From positions 186,001 to 250,000 of the forward strand of contig NZ_JAOYTH010000005.1 of assembly GCF_025847205.1 (NCBI RefSeq): a stretch of 64,000 nt of DNA. The letters run 5' to 3'. A model generated the notes under the pieces. The model was not told the origin of the DNA, ran no database searches, and worked only from the letters and a program-made list of their open reading frames with translations. Source of the DNA: Pararhizobium sp. YC-54 (GTDB taxonomy: Bacteria > Pseudomonadota > Alphaproteobacteria > Rhizobiales > Rhizobiaceae). How positions within the stretch are numbered: the first letter of the stretch is position 1; each line of letters opens with the position of its first letter. The position numbers and the translations under genes were made by a program. Positions 26,691-38,421 of the stretch are shown here, piece by piece.

Positions 26691-26722
26691 CCACGCAAAA
26701 GCCCCCGGAGACCAGACGGCCC

Positions 26723-29065
26723 ATGAATCAAAGACCTCTTCCGTTGAACACCGTCCCATCGCTGAAGAGCGATGAGTCCGACACGTTCATCGATCTGAAC
26801 CGGCTGACCGCGATCGCGCTTCGCCGTTCAAGGGTCGTGGCCGCCTGCGTTGTCCTGTGCTCCCTGCTTGGCGCGTTGTATCTATTGTTGGCGACGCCGG
26901 TCTACACATCGCAAACGCAGATATTGCTCGACGACAATCTGTCCAAGTATGCAGAAGAAGCCCCCTCGCCCCAGAGCGCCCAGCAGGCCGACACGCAGCT
27001 TTCCAGCGCGGTGGAAATTCTGAAATCCGGCGAACTGGCGTTGCGCGTCACCGATGCGGAAAACCTCGGCGAAAACGAGACTGTTCTCAATCCGCCGCAA
27101 TCGCTGATGTCGATGGTGAAATCGGCGGTGAAATCCGTCACCGGCACCTTCGGTGCGGGACCTGAGATTTCCGAAGCGGCAGCACGCAACGGCAGGCGGG
27201 CAACGGCGGCGGCCTATATCCAGCAGGCCCTGACGGTCGAGCGGGTGGCGCGAAGCTCGGTCGTGGCGCTGTCCTATAAATCGACCGATCCGAAGCTTGC
27301 CGCAACGGTTACCCGTGCCTATGCCAATGCCTACCTGACCGACCAGCTGAATGCGAATTTCGACGCCACCGAGCGCGCCTCGGTGTGGCTGCAGGAACGC
27401 CTGACCGACCTTCGCCAGCGCGCGCAGGCAGCGTCTCTCGACGCAGAAAAATTCAAGGCGGAAAACGGCCTGACCTCAACGCGCGGCGAGCTGATGTCGG
27501 AACAGCAGCTGTCCGATCTCAATAGCCAGCTGATCGTTGCGCAGGCAGACAGCGCCAGCGCCTCCGCCCGCTACAACCAGTTCAAATCGATCATCGACCA
27601 GGGCGCCGAAAACGCCGTGAACAATGCGACGATCTCCTCGAACCAGACCGACAATTCGGTCATTCAGGATCTGCGGACGCGCTACCTCGCCGTCAGCAAG
27701 CGCGAGCAGGCCGTGACCCAGAATTTCAGCGCCGATCACCCTCAGGCGGTCAGCCTGCGGGCGGAAAAGACCGAACTTGCCGGCCAGATCTTCCGGGAAT
27801 TGCAGCAGATCACATCCAGCTATCGTAACGAATTCGAAGTCGCCAAGTCCCGCGAGGCATCGTTGCGCAAGAGCATCGAACGTGTGGTCGGCAACAACTC
27901 GCAGGCCAACCGGTCGCTGGTTCAGCTGCGCGAGCTTGAACAGCGGGCGACGGCATTGAAGACGCTCTATGAATCCTATCTCGGCCGCTACGAGGAAGCA
28001 GCCCAGCAACGGTCATTCCCGATTGCAAAGGCCCGGATCATTTCGGACGCCGGTGTTCCAACCTCGCCCTCCAGCCCGAAGAGGACGATGGTTCTTGCCC
28101 TCTCCATCGTGCTTGGCATCATGCTGGGCGCCGTCATCGCCGGCCTTCAGGAGTTCCGCGAGCGGTTCTTCCGGTTGGAGGAGGACGTCCGCTCCATCCT
28201 TGGGCACAAGTCGCTCGGCTACCTGCCGCTGATCGGCAAGAAGACCGTCAGCATGTGGAGCAAGACGCGGGAACGTCTTTCCAAGCCGGAACTGGACAGA
28301 GCCGACACGCCGGCCGATGCCGACATGCCGCTGACGCGCATGACACGGATTGCCGTCGAGGCGCCGCGATCGGCCTTTGCCGAGACGCTGCGCAATGCCA
28401 AGCTTGCCAGCGACGTCATCCTGCAGGGGCGCCCCGACCGGGTGATCGGTGTCGTCTCGGCCCTGCCGGGCGAAGGGAAATCAACCATTGCCGCAAATTT
28501 TGCCGGGTTGCTTGCCGCCAGCGGCAAACGGACGCTGCTGATCGACGCCGATATCCGGAACCCGGCGATCAGCAGGATGATTTCACCGGCACCGAAAACA
28601 GGACTGGTCGAAGCCGTTCTGGGCGAGGAAGAATGGACCGCAGGTCTGAGGGTCGATCCGCAGACCCGGCTGGCAATCCTGCCGATCGCGCCACGCGAAC
28701 ATCTCTACCACACCAACGAACTGCTTGCCTCTCCGGGCATGGAGGCCCTGATTGCCAATGCCCGCAAGAGCTTCGACTATGTCATCGTCGATCTCGCGCC
28801 GCTTGCCCCCGTCATCGACGCCAAGGCGTTTTCGCCGTTTGCCGATGGCTTCCTGATGGTAATCGAATGGGGTAGGACGCCGGCCCGCCTGGTCCGGGAC
28901 GTGCTGCATTCCGATCCGCAATTCAACGCCAAGATCCTTGGCGTGATGCTCAACAAGACGGATATGGACGAGCTCGGAAAGTACAGCGATTTCGGCGCGG
29001 CGGAAAAATATCGCAAGAACTATGAGAGCTATTATATCGAACAGCCGTTCAAAGCCACGCGCTGA
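26723..29065 (+). CDS. exoP: Chain-length determinant / BY-kinase ExoP
   Basis: A 780-residue inner-membrane protein combining a Wzz co-polymerase and a bacterial tyrosine kinase. The first membrane helix (about 33-58) is followed by a large periplasmic, coiled-coil-rich domain (about 60-445) and a second helix (about 453-475, VLALSIVLGIMLGAVIAGLQ) after the proline-rich VPTSPSSPKR. The cytoplasmic kinase has Walker A ALPGEGKSTIAANFA (about 580), Walker A' LLIDADIRNP and the tyrosine-rich tail YRKNYESYYIEQPF. ExoP controls succinoglycan chain length and export with ExoF and ExoQ. GGAGAC lies upstream of the ATG. Last gene of the exoHKLAMONP run. Confidence 0.95.
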   Translation: MNQRPLPLNTVPSLKSDESDTFIDLNRLTAIALRRSRVVAACVVLCSLLGALYLLLATPVYTSQTQILLDDNLSKYAEEAPSPQSAQQADTQLSSAVEILKSGELALRVTDAENLGENETVLNPPQSLMSMVKSAVKSVTGTFGAGPEISEAAARNGRRATAAAYIQQALTVERVARSSVVALSYKSTDPKLAATVTRAYANAYLTDQLNANFDATERASVWLQERLTDLRQRAQAASLDAEKFKAENGLTSTRGELMSEQQLSDLNSQLIVAQADSASASARYNQFKSIIDQGAENAVNNATISSNQTDNSVIQDLRTRYLAVSKREQAVTQNFSADHPQAVSLRAEKTELAGQIFRELQQITSSYRNEFEVAKSREASLRKSIERVVGNNSQANRSLVQLRELEQRATALKTLYESYLGRYEEAAQQRSFPIAKARIISDAGVPTSPSSPKRTMVLALSIVLGIMLGAVIAGLQEFRERFFRLEEDVRSILGHKSLGYLPLIGKKTVSMWSKTRERLSKPELDRADTPADADMPLTRMTRIAVEAPRSAFAETLRNAKLASDVILQGRPDRVIGVVSALPGEGKSTIAANFAGLLAASGKRTLLIDADIRNPAISRMISPAPKTGLVEAVLGEEEWTAGLRVDPQTRLAILPIAPREHLYHTNELLASPGMEALIANARKSFDYVIVDLAPLAPVIDAKAFSPFADGFLMVIEWGRTPARLVRDVLHSDPQFNAKILGVMLNKTDMDELGKYSDFGAAEKYRKNYESYYIEQPFKATR

Positions 29066-29068
29066 GGG

Positions 29069-29302
29069 CTACCCTCTTGAGCCTAGGCCGGGCTGACGCT
29101 CTGCATCAAGCCCGAAGATCGCCACAAGCGCCATCAGAAAAACCACCGCGAAAATCGCGATGGTGCATACCGCGCAGGCGGCGAGATATTCGAGAAGGCA
29201 AGGGATAAAGAGCAGGGCCCGGACAAATGCAGGCTTCGACCGCGCCCAGCCGCGCATGCCATTTCTCATATAGTTTTCGAAACGATGTGAGATGCTTGTC
29301 AT
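29069..29302 (-). CDS. Small predicted membrane protein
   Basis: A 77-residue frame convergent with exoP, MTSISHRFENYMRNGMRGWA..., with an Arg-rich amphipathic first third and one or two hydrophobic helices (about 28-62). GGAG lies nine bases before the ATG at 29302, and another frame overlapping it looks like a shadow. I do not recognise a family. The stop lies three bases from that of exoP. Confidence 0.5.
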   Translation of the reverse strand: MTSISHRFENYMRNGMRGWARSKPAFVRALLFIPCLLEYLAACAVCTIAIFAVVFLMALVAIFGLDAERQPGLGSRG

Positions 29303-29437
29303 GCGGAGATCGCTCCAGCAGTTCGGTCAACCTTTAGAAAAAATTTACCAAGGATGATGGGGCCGCGCAACCGATGCCCGGCCTTTAAATCTGGCAGAAG
29401 CCAACGCTTTTTCCGCATTTCAGTGCGCTTCGCGGCG

Positions 29438-30184
29438 CTATCTGGCGTCGTGAAAAATGATGCCGAGCGTATGGCGCATGCCAGAGCGAAGACGGCTGAC
29501 GCCGTGGCGCAGATTGACCCGGTAATTGCCCCTGGTGCCCTGGACCGGCCGATTGTGAACAGCGAAGGCGACGGCATCGCCCTGACCCAATGACACGACC
29601 TCTGCGCGGCTCTGCATGCGCGGGCGCTGTTCCGTCAGGACGAATTCGCCGCCGGTAAAATCCTTATCCGGCGCCGAGAGAAGGATCGCCACCTGAATGG
29701 GAAATGCGAGGTCGCCGTAGAGATCCTGGTGCAGGCAATTAAAATCGCCCGGAACATATTGCAGCAACAGTGGTGTCGGCCGGGTCTGGCCGGCATCGTG
29801 GCATTGTTTGAGAAAAGCAGCATGCCCGGCCGGATAGCGTTCATCGATGCCCATGCGTTCGTTCCACGCGTTGGCGACATTCGCAAGGCGCGGATAAAGT
29901 GCTGTGCGCAGCGCCTCGATGAGCTCTGGCAGCGGATATTTGAAATAGCGGTATTCGCCCTTGCCGAAACCGTGACGGGCCATGTGGATGTGGCTGCGGA
30001 AGTGTTTTTCCTCCTGATAGAGCCCGGCGATGTGCCGGCATTCCTCGGGCGACAGCAGCTTTTCGATGACCACGCAGCCGAAACCGTTAAGTTCTTCCGA
30101 AAGAGCGTTCCAATCATACTGCGCTATACGCGCTTCAGCGGAAAGCGATGCGGAAACCGCCTGAGTGGTAGAATGCGTATTCAT
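29438..30184 (-). CDS. 2-oxoglutarate/Fe(II)-dependent oxygenase
   Basis: A 248-residue protein of the prolyl-4-hydroxylase-like 2OG-Fe(II) family. The iron-binding facial triad is suggested by HQDLYGD (His and Asp, about residue 160), a distal His in VNLRHGVS or RHTLGIIFHDA, and a C-terminal Arg for 2-oxoglutarate. Also seen are FGCVVIEKLLSPEECRHI near the N-terminus and AILLSAPDKDFTGGEFVLTE. The substrate is unknown; relatives act on proteins, nucleic acids or small molecules. The ATG at 30184 has a near-perfect GGAGG at seven bases. It lies 117 bases after bioZ on the same strand but is not an obvious biotin gene. Confidence 0.82.
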   Translation of the reverse strand: MNTHSTTQAVSASLSAEARIAQYDWNALSEELNGFGCVVIEKLLSPEECRHIAGLYQEEKHFRSHIHMARHGFGKGEYRYFKYPLPELIEALRTALYPRLANVANAWNERMGIDERYPAGHAAFLKQCHDAGQTRPTPLLLQYVPGDFNCLHQDLYGDLAFPIQVAILLSAPDKDFTGGEFVLTEQRPRMQSRAEVVSLGQGDAVAFAVHNRPVQGTRGNYRVNLRHGVSRLRSGMRHTLGIIFHDAR

Positions 30185-30301
30185 GTCAGAACCTCCAGGG
30201 CCGCGATGGCGAGGCTTCCTGCGTGACGGTTTTACCGACGGATCGCCACCCGTTTCCTGCACGATTTCATTGTCGCGCCAAGAAAATTGGTAAGAATTAA
30301 C

Positions 30302-31288
30302 TTACATTCTAAAGACACAAGCCCCTCCTGTCAGCCCCGCGCCTGCAGCGGTCAGCAGCAACCGTTCGCCCGCTGCGAAAGGTTTTTCCTGATGGGCGAC
30401 AGACATGGAAAGCGGAATGGTGGCTGCGGAAGAATTTCCATAATCCGCGATTGTGCGGACGGTTTTCTCGGGCGCGATACCGAGATCGCTGCAGACGGCA
30501 TCAAAAATGCGCGCGTTGGCCTGATGCGGAATGAACCGGTGAATATCCGCCGCACCGAGCCCGGCATGGTCAAGCGCCCGGCGTGCGCAATCGCTCATCA
30601 TCCCCACTGCCTGCGTAAACATTTCGCGTCCATCGCGCATCGTCATCAGACAGTCCTGCGCCGCCATATCCGCTGCGAAAGGACGATTGCTTCCACCTGC
30701 TGGAATAGAGATCAGGTCATAGCGGCTGCCGTCCGAGGCGAGATCGACACCGAGCAATCCGGCGTCGGCATCGCGCGAGGGTATCAGAACCACCGCGCCT
30801 GCGGCGTCGGCGAACAGGACAGAGCTTGCCCGCTCAGCAGGGTTGATCCGGCGGCTCAGAATATTGGCGGCAACCACCAGGACGGGCCGGCCATGCGCGC
30901 GAACGAAGCCATCCGCGAGTGTCAGCGCATAGAGAAAACCGGAACATGCCCCGGCAAGATCGATGGCACCGGAATTCACCAACCCGAGGCGATGGGCAAG
31001 CAGCGGCGCAGACGGCGGCAGCAGATGATCGGGTGTGGAGGTGGCGAGCAGCGTCAGGGCGACGTCTTGCCGGGCGATACCGGCGTCTTCAATGGCCGCC
31101 TCCCCTGCCCCTGCCGCAAGCCCGGAGAGCGTGTCGCCGGGTTCGGCCCAATAGCGCCTCCTGATCCCGGTCCGGCGCTCGATCCAGCCCGGTTCGAGGC
31201 CAAGGCCTGCCTCGATTTCGGCATTTTCGACACAACGGGCCGGCACGCCATGACCAAAGCCTGCAAGGCGGGACGAGCGGATGCTCAT
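30302..31288 (-). CDS. bioZ: BioZ, ketoacyl-ACP synthase III for biotin precursor
   Basis: A 328-residue thiolase-fold KAS III paralogue. The triad is visible: Cys in [12 protein letters not shown] (about residue 110), His in [11 protein letters not shown] (about 250) and Asn in [10 protein letters not shown] (about 280). In Agrobacterium and Brucella BioZ condenses glutaryl-CoA from lysine breakdown with malonyl-ACP to start pimeloyl-ACP, replacing BioC/BioH. The start ATG at 31288 overlaps the bioA stop (TAATG); an extended frame begins eight codons earlier inside bioA. Last gene of bioBFDAZ. Specificity for glutaryl-CoA is inferred from operon context. Confidence 0.92.
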   Translation of the reverse strand: MSIRSSRLAGFGHGVPARCVENAEIEAGLGLEPGWIERRTGIRRRYWAEPGDTLSGLAAGAGEAAIEDAGIARQDVALTLLATSTPDHLLPPSAPLLAHRLGLVNSGAIDLAGACSGFLYALTLADGFVRAHGRPVLVVAANILSRRINPAERASSVLFADAAGAVVLIPSRDADAGLLGVDLASDGSRYDLISIPAGGSNRPFAADMAAQDCLMTMRDGREMFTQAVGMMSDCARRALDHAGLGAADIHRFIPHQANARIFDAVCSDLGIAPEKTVRTIADYGNSSAATIPLSMSVAHQEKPFAAGERLLLTAAGAGLTGGACVFRM

Positions 31289-32553
31289 TATAAGCGTCCC
31301 GCCGTAAACCATGCCGCCGCCTCGTCGATCGCATCATAGGCCCCGTCAAGTTCGGTAGCGGTGACACAATAGGGCGGCATCAGATAGATCACGTTGCCGA
31401 GCGGCCGGATGAGCAGTTTCCGCTCGCGAAAGAAGGCCCTCAGCTTCGGGCCAACCTCTGAAAGATATCCTCCGGCAGGAACCGTAAGATCAAGCGCGGT
31501 GATCGTACCGATCCGGCGGACATTGCCAAAGCGCGGATCGGCCTCAAAGCGCGCCATCCTCTCCGCCTGCATCGCCTCAAGGGAACCGATGCGTTCGCGC
31601 ACCGGCTCGTTTTCCCACACAGCCAGATTGGCGACTGCGGCGGCGCAGGCAATCGGATTGGCGGTGTAGGAGCTGGAGTGAAAGAATGTCTTCCGGCGGT
31701 CGCTCGACAGATGCGCCTCGAAAATTTCGGCGGTGCATAAGGTGGCGGCAAGCGGCAGAGCGCCGCCGGTCAGCCCCTTGGAGGTGCACAGGATATCGGG
31801 CGCCACACCAGCCTGTTCGCAGGCAAAGATGCTGCCGGTCCGGCCCCAGCCGGTCATCACCTCGTCGGTGATCAGCAGGGTGCCATGCCGTTCGGCAATC
31901 CGCTTCAGTTCGGTCAGAACGGCAGCGGAATAGGTGAGCATGCCGCCGGCCCCCAGAATGAGCGGCTCGACCAGCAAAGCCGCCACATCTCCCGTCGAAC
32001 AGAAGCGCTCGAAGGCATCCAGCGTATCCTGCTCATGGCCGGGTGCGGGAAACGGCAGGCGATCGACGCCGAACAGCATCGGCTCATAGGCCGCGTTGAA
32101 GATGCCGCGTTCCCCCGCCGACATCGTGCCGATGGTATCGCCGTGATAGCCATGTTCCAGAACGCAGATGCGGCGGCGCGGTGCGCCGGAATTGTGGAAG
32201 AAACCGAGGGCCATTTTCAGCGCGACCTCGACACAGGTCGATCCGCTGTCGGAATAGAAAACATGCGCGAGCCCACGGGGGGCGATCCGAAGCAGGCCCC
32301 GCGCCAGCTCTTCCGCCGGTTCATGGGTATACTCGGCGAAAATGATCTGGTCGTAGCTTTCGCATGCTGCCTGGATGGCCGCCATGATCGCCGGATGGCG
32401 ATGGCCATGCGTAATCACCCACCAGGAGGAGATGGCATCGAGAATGCGCGATCCACTGTCGTCAATCAGGTTGGCACCGTCCGTCTGGACGATGCGCTTC
32501 ATGGCCGATTCCAGCGCATGCTGGGTAAAGGGGTGCCAGACAGGTGAGCTCAT
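31288..32553 (-). CDS. bioA: Adenosylmethionine-8-amino-7-oxononanoate aminotransferase
   Basis: A 421-residue class III PLP aminotransferase that turns KAPA into DAPA with S-adenosylmethionine as amino donor. It opens [20 protein letters not shown], with [16 protein letters not shown], the SAM/KAPA-site [18 protein letters not shown], and [20 protein letters not shown]; the PLP lysine lies in [20 protein letters not shown]. Normal length. Its start overlaps the bioD end by four bases and its stop overlaps the bioZ start by one, indicating coupled translation. Confidence 0.96.
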   Translation of the reverse strand: MSSPVWHPFTQHALESAMKRIVQTDGANLIDDSGSRILDAISSWWVITHGHRHPAIMAAIQAACESYDQIIFAEYTHEPAEELARGLLRIAPRGLAHVFYSDSGSTCVEVALKMALGFFHNSGAPRRRICVLEHGYHGDTIGTMSAGERGIFNAAYEPMLFGVDRLPFPAPGHEQDTLDAFERFCSTGDVAALLVEPLILGAGGMLTYSAAVLTELKRIAERHGTLLITDEVMTGWGRTGSIFACEQAGVAPDILCTSKGLTGGALPLAATLCTAEIFEAHLSSDRRKTFFHSSSYTANPIACAAAVANLAVWENEPVRERIGSLEAMQAERMARFEADPRFGNVRRIGTITALDLTVPAGGYLSEVGPKLRAFFRERKLLIRPLGNVIYLMPPYCVTATELDGAYDAIDEAAAWFTAGRL

Positions 32554-33185
32554 GCCGTCCTCCCGCGGAACGAGGAAAGAGGGAAGTTTTCGCGGAAGGC
32601 CTGCTGCAGGATATCCGGCGTCAACGGGTCGAGCCTGGGCAATCGCCCGAGAATGCGGACCTGCCCCATCGCGGCAATGATCCGCTGCGTTTCGGCCTGT
32701 TCGTCACCGATAAAGGCGACGCCGAAGACCGGAATGGAGCGGGAGCGCAAGGCTTCCAGCGATAGCAGCGTGTGATTGATCGTGCCGAGCCCGGTGCGGG
32801 CGCAGAGGATGACGGGGATTTGCCAGCGTGCAAAGACATCGGCGAACACCTCCGTTTCGGTGAGCGGCACCAGCAATCCTCCGGCACCCTCGATGACCAG
32901 GGGGGCGTCCGTCACCGGCGGTGTCAGCTGCCCGGGTTCGATCCCGACGCGATCGAGCCGGGCCGCGAGATGCGGCGAGGCCGGCGTCCGCAACCGGTAG
33001 GCCTCCGGCAGGATGCGATCCTCAGGCAGGCGGCCGAGCCGGCTGACAACCTGGCTGTCGGTTTCCTCGTCCAGCCCCGATTGCACCGGTTTCCAGTAGT
33101 AACCGCCAAGCGCGGCCGCCAGCCCTGCTGAAAACACCGTCTTGCCGATGCCGGTATCGGTGCCCGTCACCACCAAGCGCATCAT
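32550..33185 (-). CDS. bioD: Dethiobiotin synthetase
   Basis: A 211-residue P-loop ATPase that closes the ureido ring of dethiobiotin using DAPA, CO2 and ATP. The Walker A motif [18 protein letters not shown] is at residues 5-22; [15 protein letters not shown] carries the carbamate-site lysine, and [15 protein letters not shown] is the family GAGG segment (about 105). Slightly short but complete. The first ATG at 33185 overlaps the bioF stop (ATGA). Confidence 0.95.
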   Translation of the reverse strand: MMRLVVTGTDTGIGKTVFSAGLAAALGGYYWKPVQSGLDEETDSQVVSRLGRLPEDRILPEAYRLRTPASPHLAARLDRVGIEPGQLTPPVTDAPLVIEGAGGLLVPLTETEVFADVFARWQIPVILCARTGLGTINHTLLSLEALRSRSIPVFGVAFIGDEQAETQRIIAAMGQVRILGRLPRLDPLTPDILQQAFRENFPLSSFRGRTA

Positions 33186-34330
33186 GGTTTCTCCTCCGCC
33201 ATAATGACTGCCAGCCGGGAAAACATGTGGGTTATCGTTGCGTGATCGACATTCAGCGTGATCGCGATCCGCAGTCTGGCGGTACCTTCCGGAACTGTCG
33301 GCGGGCGAATGGCGCGGATATCGAACCCTTCCGCCCGCATGCGCGCGGCAACCCGCACCGCCCGGCCATTGTCGCCGATCAGCACCGGCAGGATCTGCGA
33401 TCCGCTGCTTGAGATGCCGAGTTTCGTGGTCAACTCGGCATTGGCGAAGCTGCGCAAGGCATCGAAATCGGCGCGGCGCTGCGGTTCGTCCACCAGCATG
33501 CGCAAGGCTTCGCGAACCGCCGCCGCCATTAACGGCGAGGGCGCGGTCGAATAGATGAACCCCCGCGCCCGGTTGACGAGATAGTCGCAGAGCACTGCGC
33601 TTGCACCGAGCAGCGCGCCGGACACGCCAAGCGCCTTGCCGCAGGTATGCAGCACGATGACGTGGGCACGGTTTTCCAGGCCGGCGGCAAAACCGCGGCC
33701 ATCGGGGCCGAAGACGCCGGTCGCATGGGCTTCGTCAATCACCAGGAAACCGCCATGCTTTTCGGCAAGGGCGGCAAGCTCCGTCAGCGGCGCGCGATCG
33801 CCATCCATCGAATAGAGGCTTTCAACGGCGATCCAGGGATGGCCGGTTCCGCCGGTGCTGCGCCAGTGTTCGATCGCCTGCGCAAAGGCTTCGACATCGT
33901 TGTGGGCGGCGGCAACAGCCTGCGCCCGGCTCGCCTGAATTCCCTCATGGACGCTGGCATGCACCAATGCGTCGTACACGATGAGGTCGCCACGTTGCGG
34001 CAGGGTCGAGAAGAGTGCGGTATTGGCGGCATAGCCGCTGCCGAAATAAAGGACGCGCCCGGTTCCGAAAAAGGCCGCCGCTTCTGCCTCCAGGGCCTCG
34101 TGCTCCGGGTGATTGCCGCGCAGTAGCCGAGAGCCGCCGGCACCGGCCGGTACGCCGCGCTCAAGCGCAGACGCAATCGCTGCGGCCAGCCGCGCCGAGC
34201 CGGCGAAGGCCAGATAGTCGTTCGAGCTGAAATCGGCACCGGCCTGCGCCACCAATGTGCGCCGCCTGCCCTTGCGCTCCAGCCCCGCCAGCGTGGTTTC
34301 GTATCGGGCAAGACCTTGCGCCGCCGTCAT
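33182..34330 (-). CDS. bioF: 8-amino-7-oxononanoate synthase
   Basis: A 382-residue alpha-oxoamine synthase that joins pimeloyl-ACP and L-alanine with loss of CO2. It has [48 protein letters not shown], the PLP-stacking [30 protein letters not shown] and the Schiff-base lysine in [16 protein letters not shown] (about residue 233). Length and all key residues are normal. It overlaps bioB upstream and bioD downstream by four bases each. Confidence 0.96.
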   Translation of the reverse strand: MTAAQGLARYETTLAGLERKGRRRTLVAQAGADFSSNDYLAFAGSARLAAAIASALERGVPAGAGGSRLLRGNHPEHEALEAEAAAFFGTGRVLYFGSGYAANTALFSTLPQRGDLIVYDALVHASVHEGIQASRAQAVAAAHNDVEAFAQAIEHWRSTGGTGHPWIAVESLYSMDGDRAPLTELAALAEKHGGFLVIDEAHATGVFGPDGRGFAAGLENRAHVIVLHTCGKALGVSGALLGASAVLCDYLVNRARGFIYSTAPSPLMAAAVREALRMLVDEPQRRADFDALRSFANAELTTKLGISSSGSQILPVLIGDNGRAVRVAARMRAEGFDIRAIRPPTVPEGTARLRIAITLNVDHATITHMFSRLAVIMAEEKP

Positions 34331-35358
34331 TCGGCGGGCCCCAATTCCATCGGCTTCAGACCAAGGCGGCGGAACAGGGCCGTGTCGTGGTCCTCGCCCG
34401 GATTTTCAGCCGTCAGCAGCGTATCGCCGGCAAAGATCGAATTGGCGCCGGCGAAGAAACAGAGCGCCTGCATCTCGTCGCTCATCTGGGTGCGCCCGGC
34501 CGAGAGGCGGACATGCGAGCGCGGCATCAGGATGCGGGCGAGCGCGATGGTCCTGACGAATTCAACCGGATCGACCGGTTCGGCATTGGCGAGCCTTGAG
34601 CCGGGGATCGGGATCAGCATGTTGACCGGCACGCTTTCCGGCGGCTCCGGGAGGTTGGCGAGCGTCACCAGCATGGAGATGCGGTCGTCCGTCGTTTCAC
34701 CCATGCCAAGGATACCGCCGGCGCAAACCTTCATGCCGGCCTCGCGGACATTGGCGAGCGTTTCCAGCCGGTCGGCGAAGGTGCGCGTGGTAATGACCTG
34801 CGGATAGAACTCTTCGGACGTATCGATGTTGTGGTTGTAATAATCGAGGCCGGCATCAGCCAGCGTCCCCGCCTGCTCGGGCGACAGCATGCCGAGCGTC
34901 ATGCAAGTCTCCAGCCCAAGTGCCTTGACGCCTGCGACCATCGCCACCAGCGTTTCCATGTCGCGATCCTTGGGGCGGCGCCAGGCGGCCCCCATGCAAT
35001 AACGGCTGGCGCCTTCATCCCTTGCCTTGCGCGCCTCGGCGAGGACCTTTTCGACCATCATCAGCCTGGAGGCCTTGAGGCCGGTCGGGGCATGTGCCGA
35101 CTGGCTGCAGTAACCGCAGTCTTCGGCACAACCGCCTGTTTTGATCGATAAAAGCCGGCTGATCTGCACCGCGTTCGGATCGAAATGCGCTCTGTGGACG
35201 GTCTGCGCCTGGAAAAGCAGATCGTTGAAGGGGGAATTATAGATAATTCTTGCCTGATCGAGAGAAACCCTTGTCGGTTCGGTGCCATCCTGCCAGGATC
35301 TGCCGCCTAGCCCGCCCTGTTCAACCGAGATGTCGGATCGGTTTTCTTCTCTCAGCAT
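34327..35358 (-). CDS. bioB: Biotin synthase (radical SAM)
   Basis: A 343-residue radical-SAM enzyme that inserts sulfur into dethiobiotin. The [4Fe-4S]-SAM motif [13 protein letters not shown] (C-x3-C-x2-C) lies near residue 75, followed by cluster and substrate residues in [24 protein letters not shown] and [10 protein letters not shown]. The ATG at 35358 is preferred because GGGG lies seven bases before it; an ATG at 35373 adds five residues. First gene of bioBFDAZ and preceded by a BioR box at 35393-35402. A further perfect BioR box lies inside the coding sequence (35237-35246). Confidence 0.96.
   Translation of the reverse strand: MLREENRSDISVEQGGLGGRSWQDGTEPTRVSLDQARIIYNSPFNDLLFQAQTVHRAHFDPNAVQISRLLSIKTGGCAEDCGYCSQSAHAPTGLKASRLMMVEKVLAEARKARDEGASRYCMGAAWRRPKDRDMETLVAMVAGVKALGLETCMTLGMLSPEQAGTLADAGLDYYNHNIDTSEEFYPQVITTRTFADRLETLANVREAGMKVCAGGILGMGETTDDRISMLVTLANLPEPPESVPVNMLIPIPGSRLANAEPVDPVEFVRTIALARILMPRSHVRLSAGRTQMSDEMQALCFFAGANSIFAGDTLLTAENPGEDHDTALFRRLGLKPMELGPAE
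35237..35246. promoter_or_regulatory. BioR box inside bioB
   Basis: TTATAGATAA, the exact BioR consensus, extended to GAATTAT-AG-ATAATTC (35234-35249), the longest dyad of the three boxes here. It encodes IIYN codons of bioB about 110 bases inside the gene. Whether BioR binds it is untested. Confidence 0.5.
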
Positions 35359-35392
35359 CAAAGCACCCCACATGATAGATTAAAGAATAATA

Positions 35393-35402
35393 TTATCTAT
35401 AA
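35393..35402. promoter_or_regulatory. BioR box upstream of bioB
   Basis: TTATCTATAA, the same palindrome read on the other strand, 35 bases before the bioB ATG (20 before the alternative). It fits the established BioR operator in front of bioBFDAZ in Agrobacterium and Brucella. Confidence 0.85.
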
Positions 35403-35535
35403 TTTAGTGGAGGCCACAAAATCGCAACCACCTTTTTGGTGTGCAGCTATTAGTTTCACGCAATACGGGTTCTCAAAACCTGCCGGATGCGCCGGGAGCG
35501 GTGAAAATCATGGGAAAAGAAAATGGAAAATGGCT

Positions 35536-36204
35536 TCAGCCGACGATGGCGAAGGCGTCGCGCGTGGTGCCGGAGGCGTTGCGGACCGGCTTTTGCCCGA
35601 TCCATTGCACGTGCCGCTCGAGAACGGGGGCGGCGTTTTCGATATTGCCCTGACGCAGAAACGCCAGGATGGCGCGGTGGTCATGATCGGTGCGGACTTC
35701 CCATTCCGACCGCCAGCTGGCGAACAGGAAACGGGCACTGGCGGCATGCAGATCGCTGATGGCAGCCAAAAGGCGCGGCATGCCGCACGGCGTCAGAATC
35801 AGCGTGTGAAAGCGGCGGTTGGCCTCCTCCCACGAGCGGACATCACGGGAATTGTCGCCGGCGACCGTCGCCTCCTCAGCCTGATCCAGAATGGCGGCCG
35901 TCAGATGCGGCGCCGCATGGCGTAGCGCCAGCACTTCAAGTGCTGCCCGCATTTGCGCCACCTCGCGAACCTCCTTCAAATCGAAGGACGCGACCCGCAC
36001 GCCGCGGCGCGGTTCGCTGACGGCAAGACCCTGCGCTTCAAGCCGGCGGAAGGCCTCGCGCACCGGAACGTGGCTGGTGCCAAACTCCTCGGCAATATGG
36101 TCCTGCCGCAGCTTCGTGCCCGGATCCAGTTGTCCAGTCACGATCCTGTCGGCAAGGATGCGGCTGATGCGGCTGGCAATCGTGTCTTCGCTCGCTGAGG
36201 TCAT
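35536..36204 (-). CDS. bioR: GntR-family biotin regulator BioR
   Basis: A 222-residue GntR/FCD-type repressor. The N-terminal winged helix (about 8-75) has IASRISRILADRIVTGQLDP, GTKLRQDHIAEEFGTSHVPV and REAFRRLEAQGL, the standard GntR DNA-binding pattern; the rest is the all-helical FCD effector domain with histidines in RRFHTLIL and DHDHRAIL. BioR represses the biotin genes in alphaproteobacteria. It lies 178 bases upstream of bioB on the same strand, and a BioR box is four bases from its own ATG, suggesting autoregulation. There is no ribosome site, so the message may be nearly leaderless. Confidence 0.9.
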   Translation of the reverse strand: MTSASEDTIASRISRILADRIVTGQLDPGTKLRQDHIAEEFGTSHVPVREAFRRLEAQGLAVSEPRRGVRVASFDLKEVREVAQMRAALEVLALRHAAPHLTAAILDQAEEATVAGDNSRDVRSWEEANRRFHTLILTPCGMPRLLAAISDLHAASARFLFASWRSEWEVRTDHDHRAILAFLRQGNIENAAPVLERHVQWIGQKPVRNASGTTRDAFAIVG

Positions 36205-36207
36205 TTT

Positions 36208-36217
36208 TTATAGATAA
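36208..36217. promoter_or_regulatory. BioR box upstream of bioR
   Basis: TTATAGATAA, four bases before the bioR ATG at 36204. The position fits occlusion of the bioR promoter or start by its own product. Confidence 0.8.
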
Positions 36218-36367
36218 TTTGCCATGACGGCGCTGTCGAGGCCACGATTGAAATCATTGGACATCTTCACAGTCTTCGAGCCGGAAACCGAAGAGGAACG
36301 GAGATCGTCGCGCAAAACGGCCCTTGACGCTTTATCCAAAACCATGCCTAACTTGGCGCATTCACCA

Positions 36368-38419
<2,052 letters not shown>

Positions 38420-38421
38420 CC

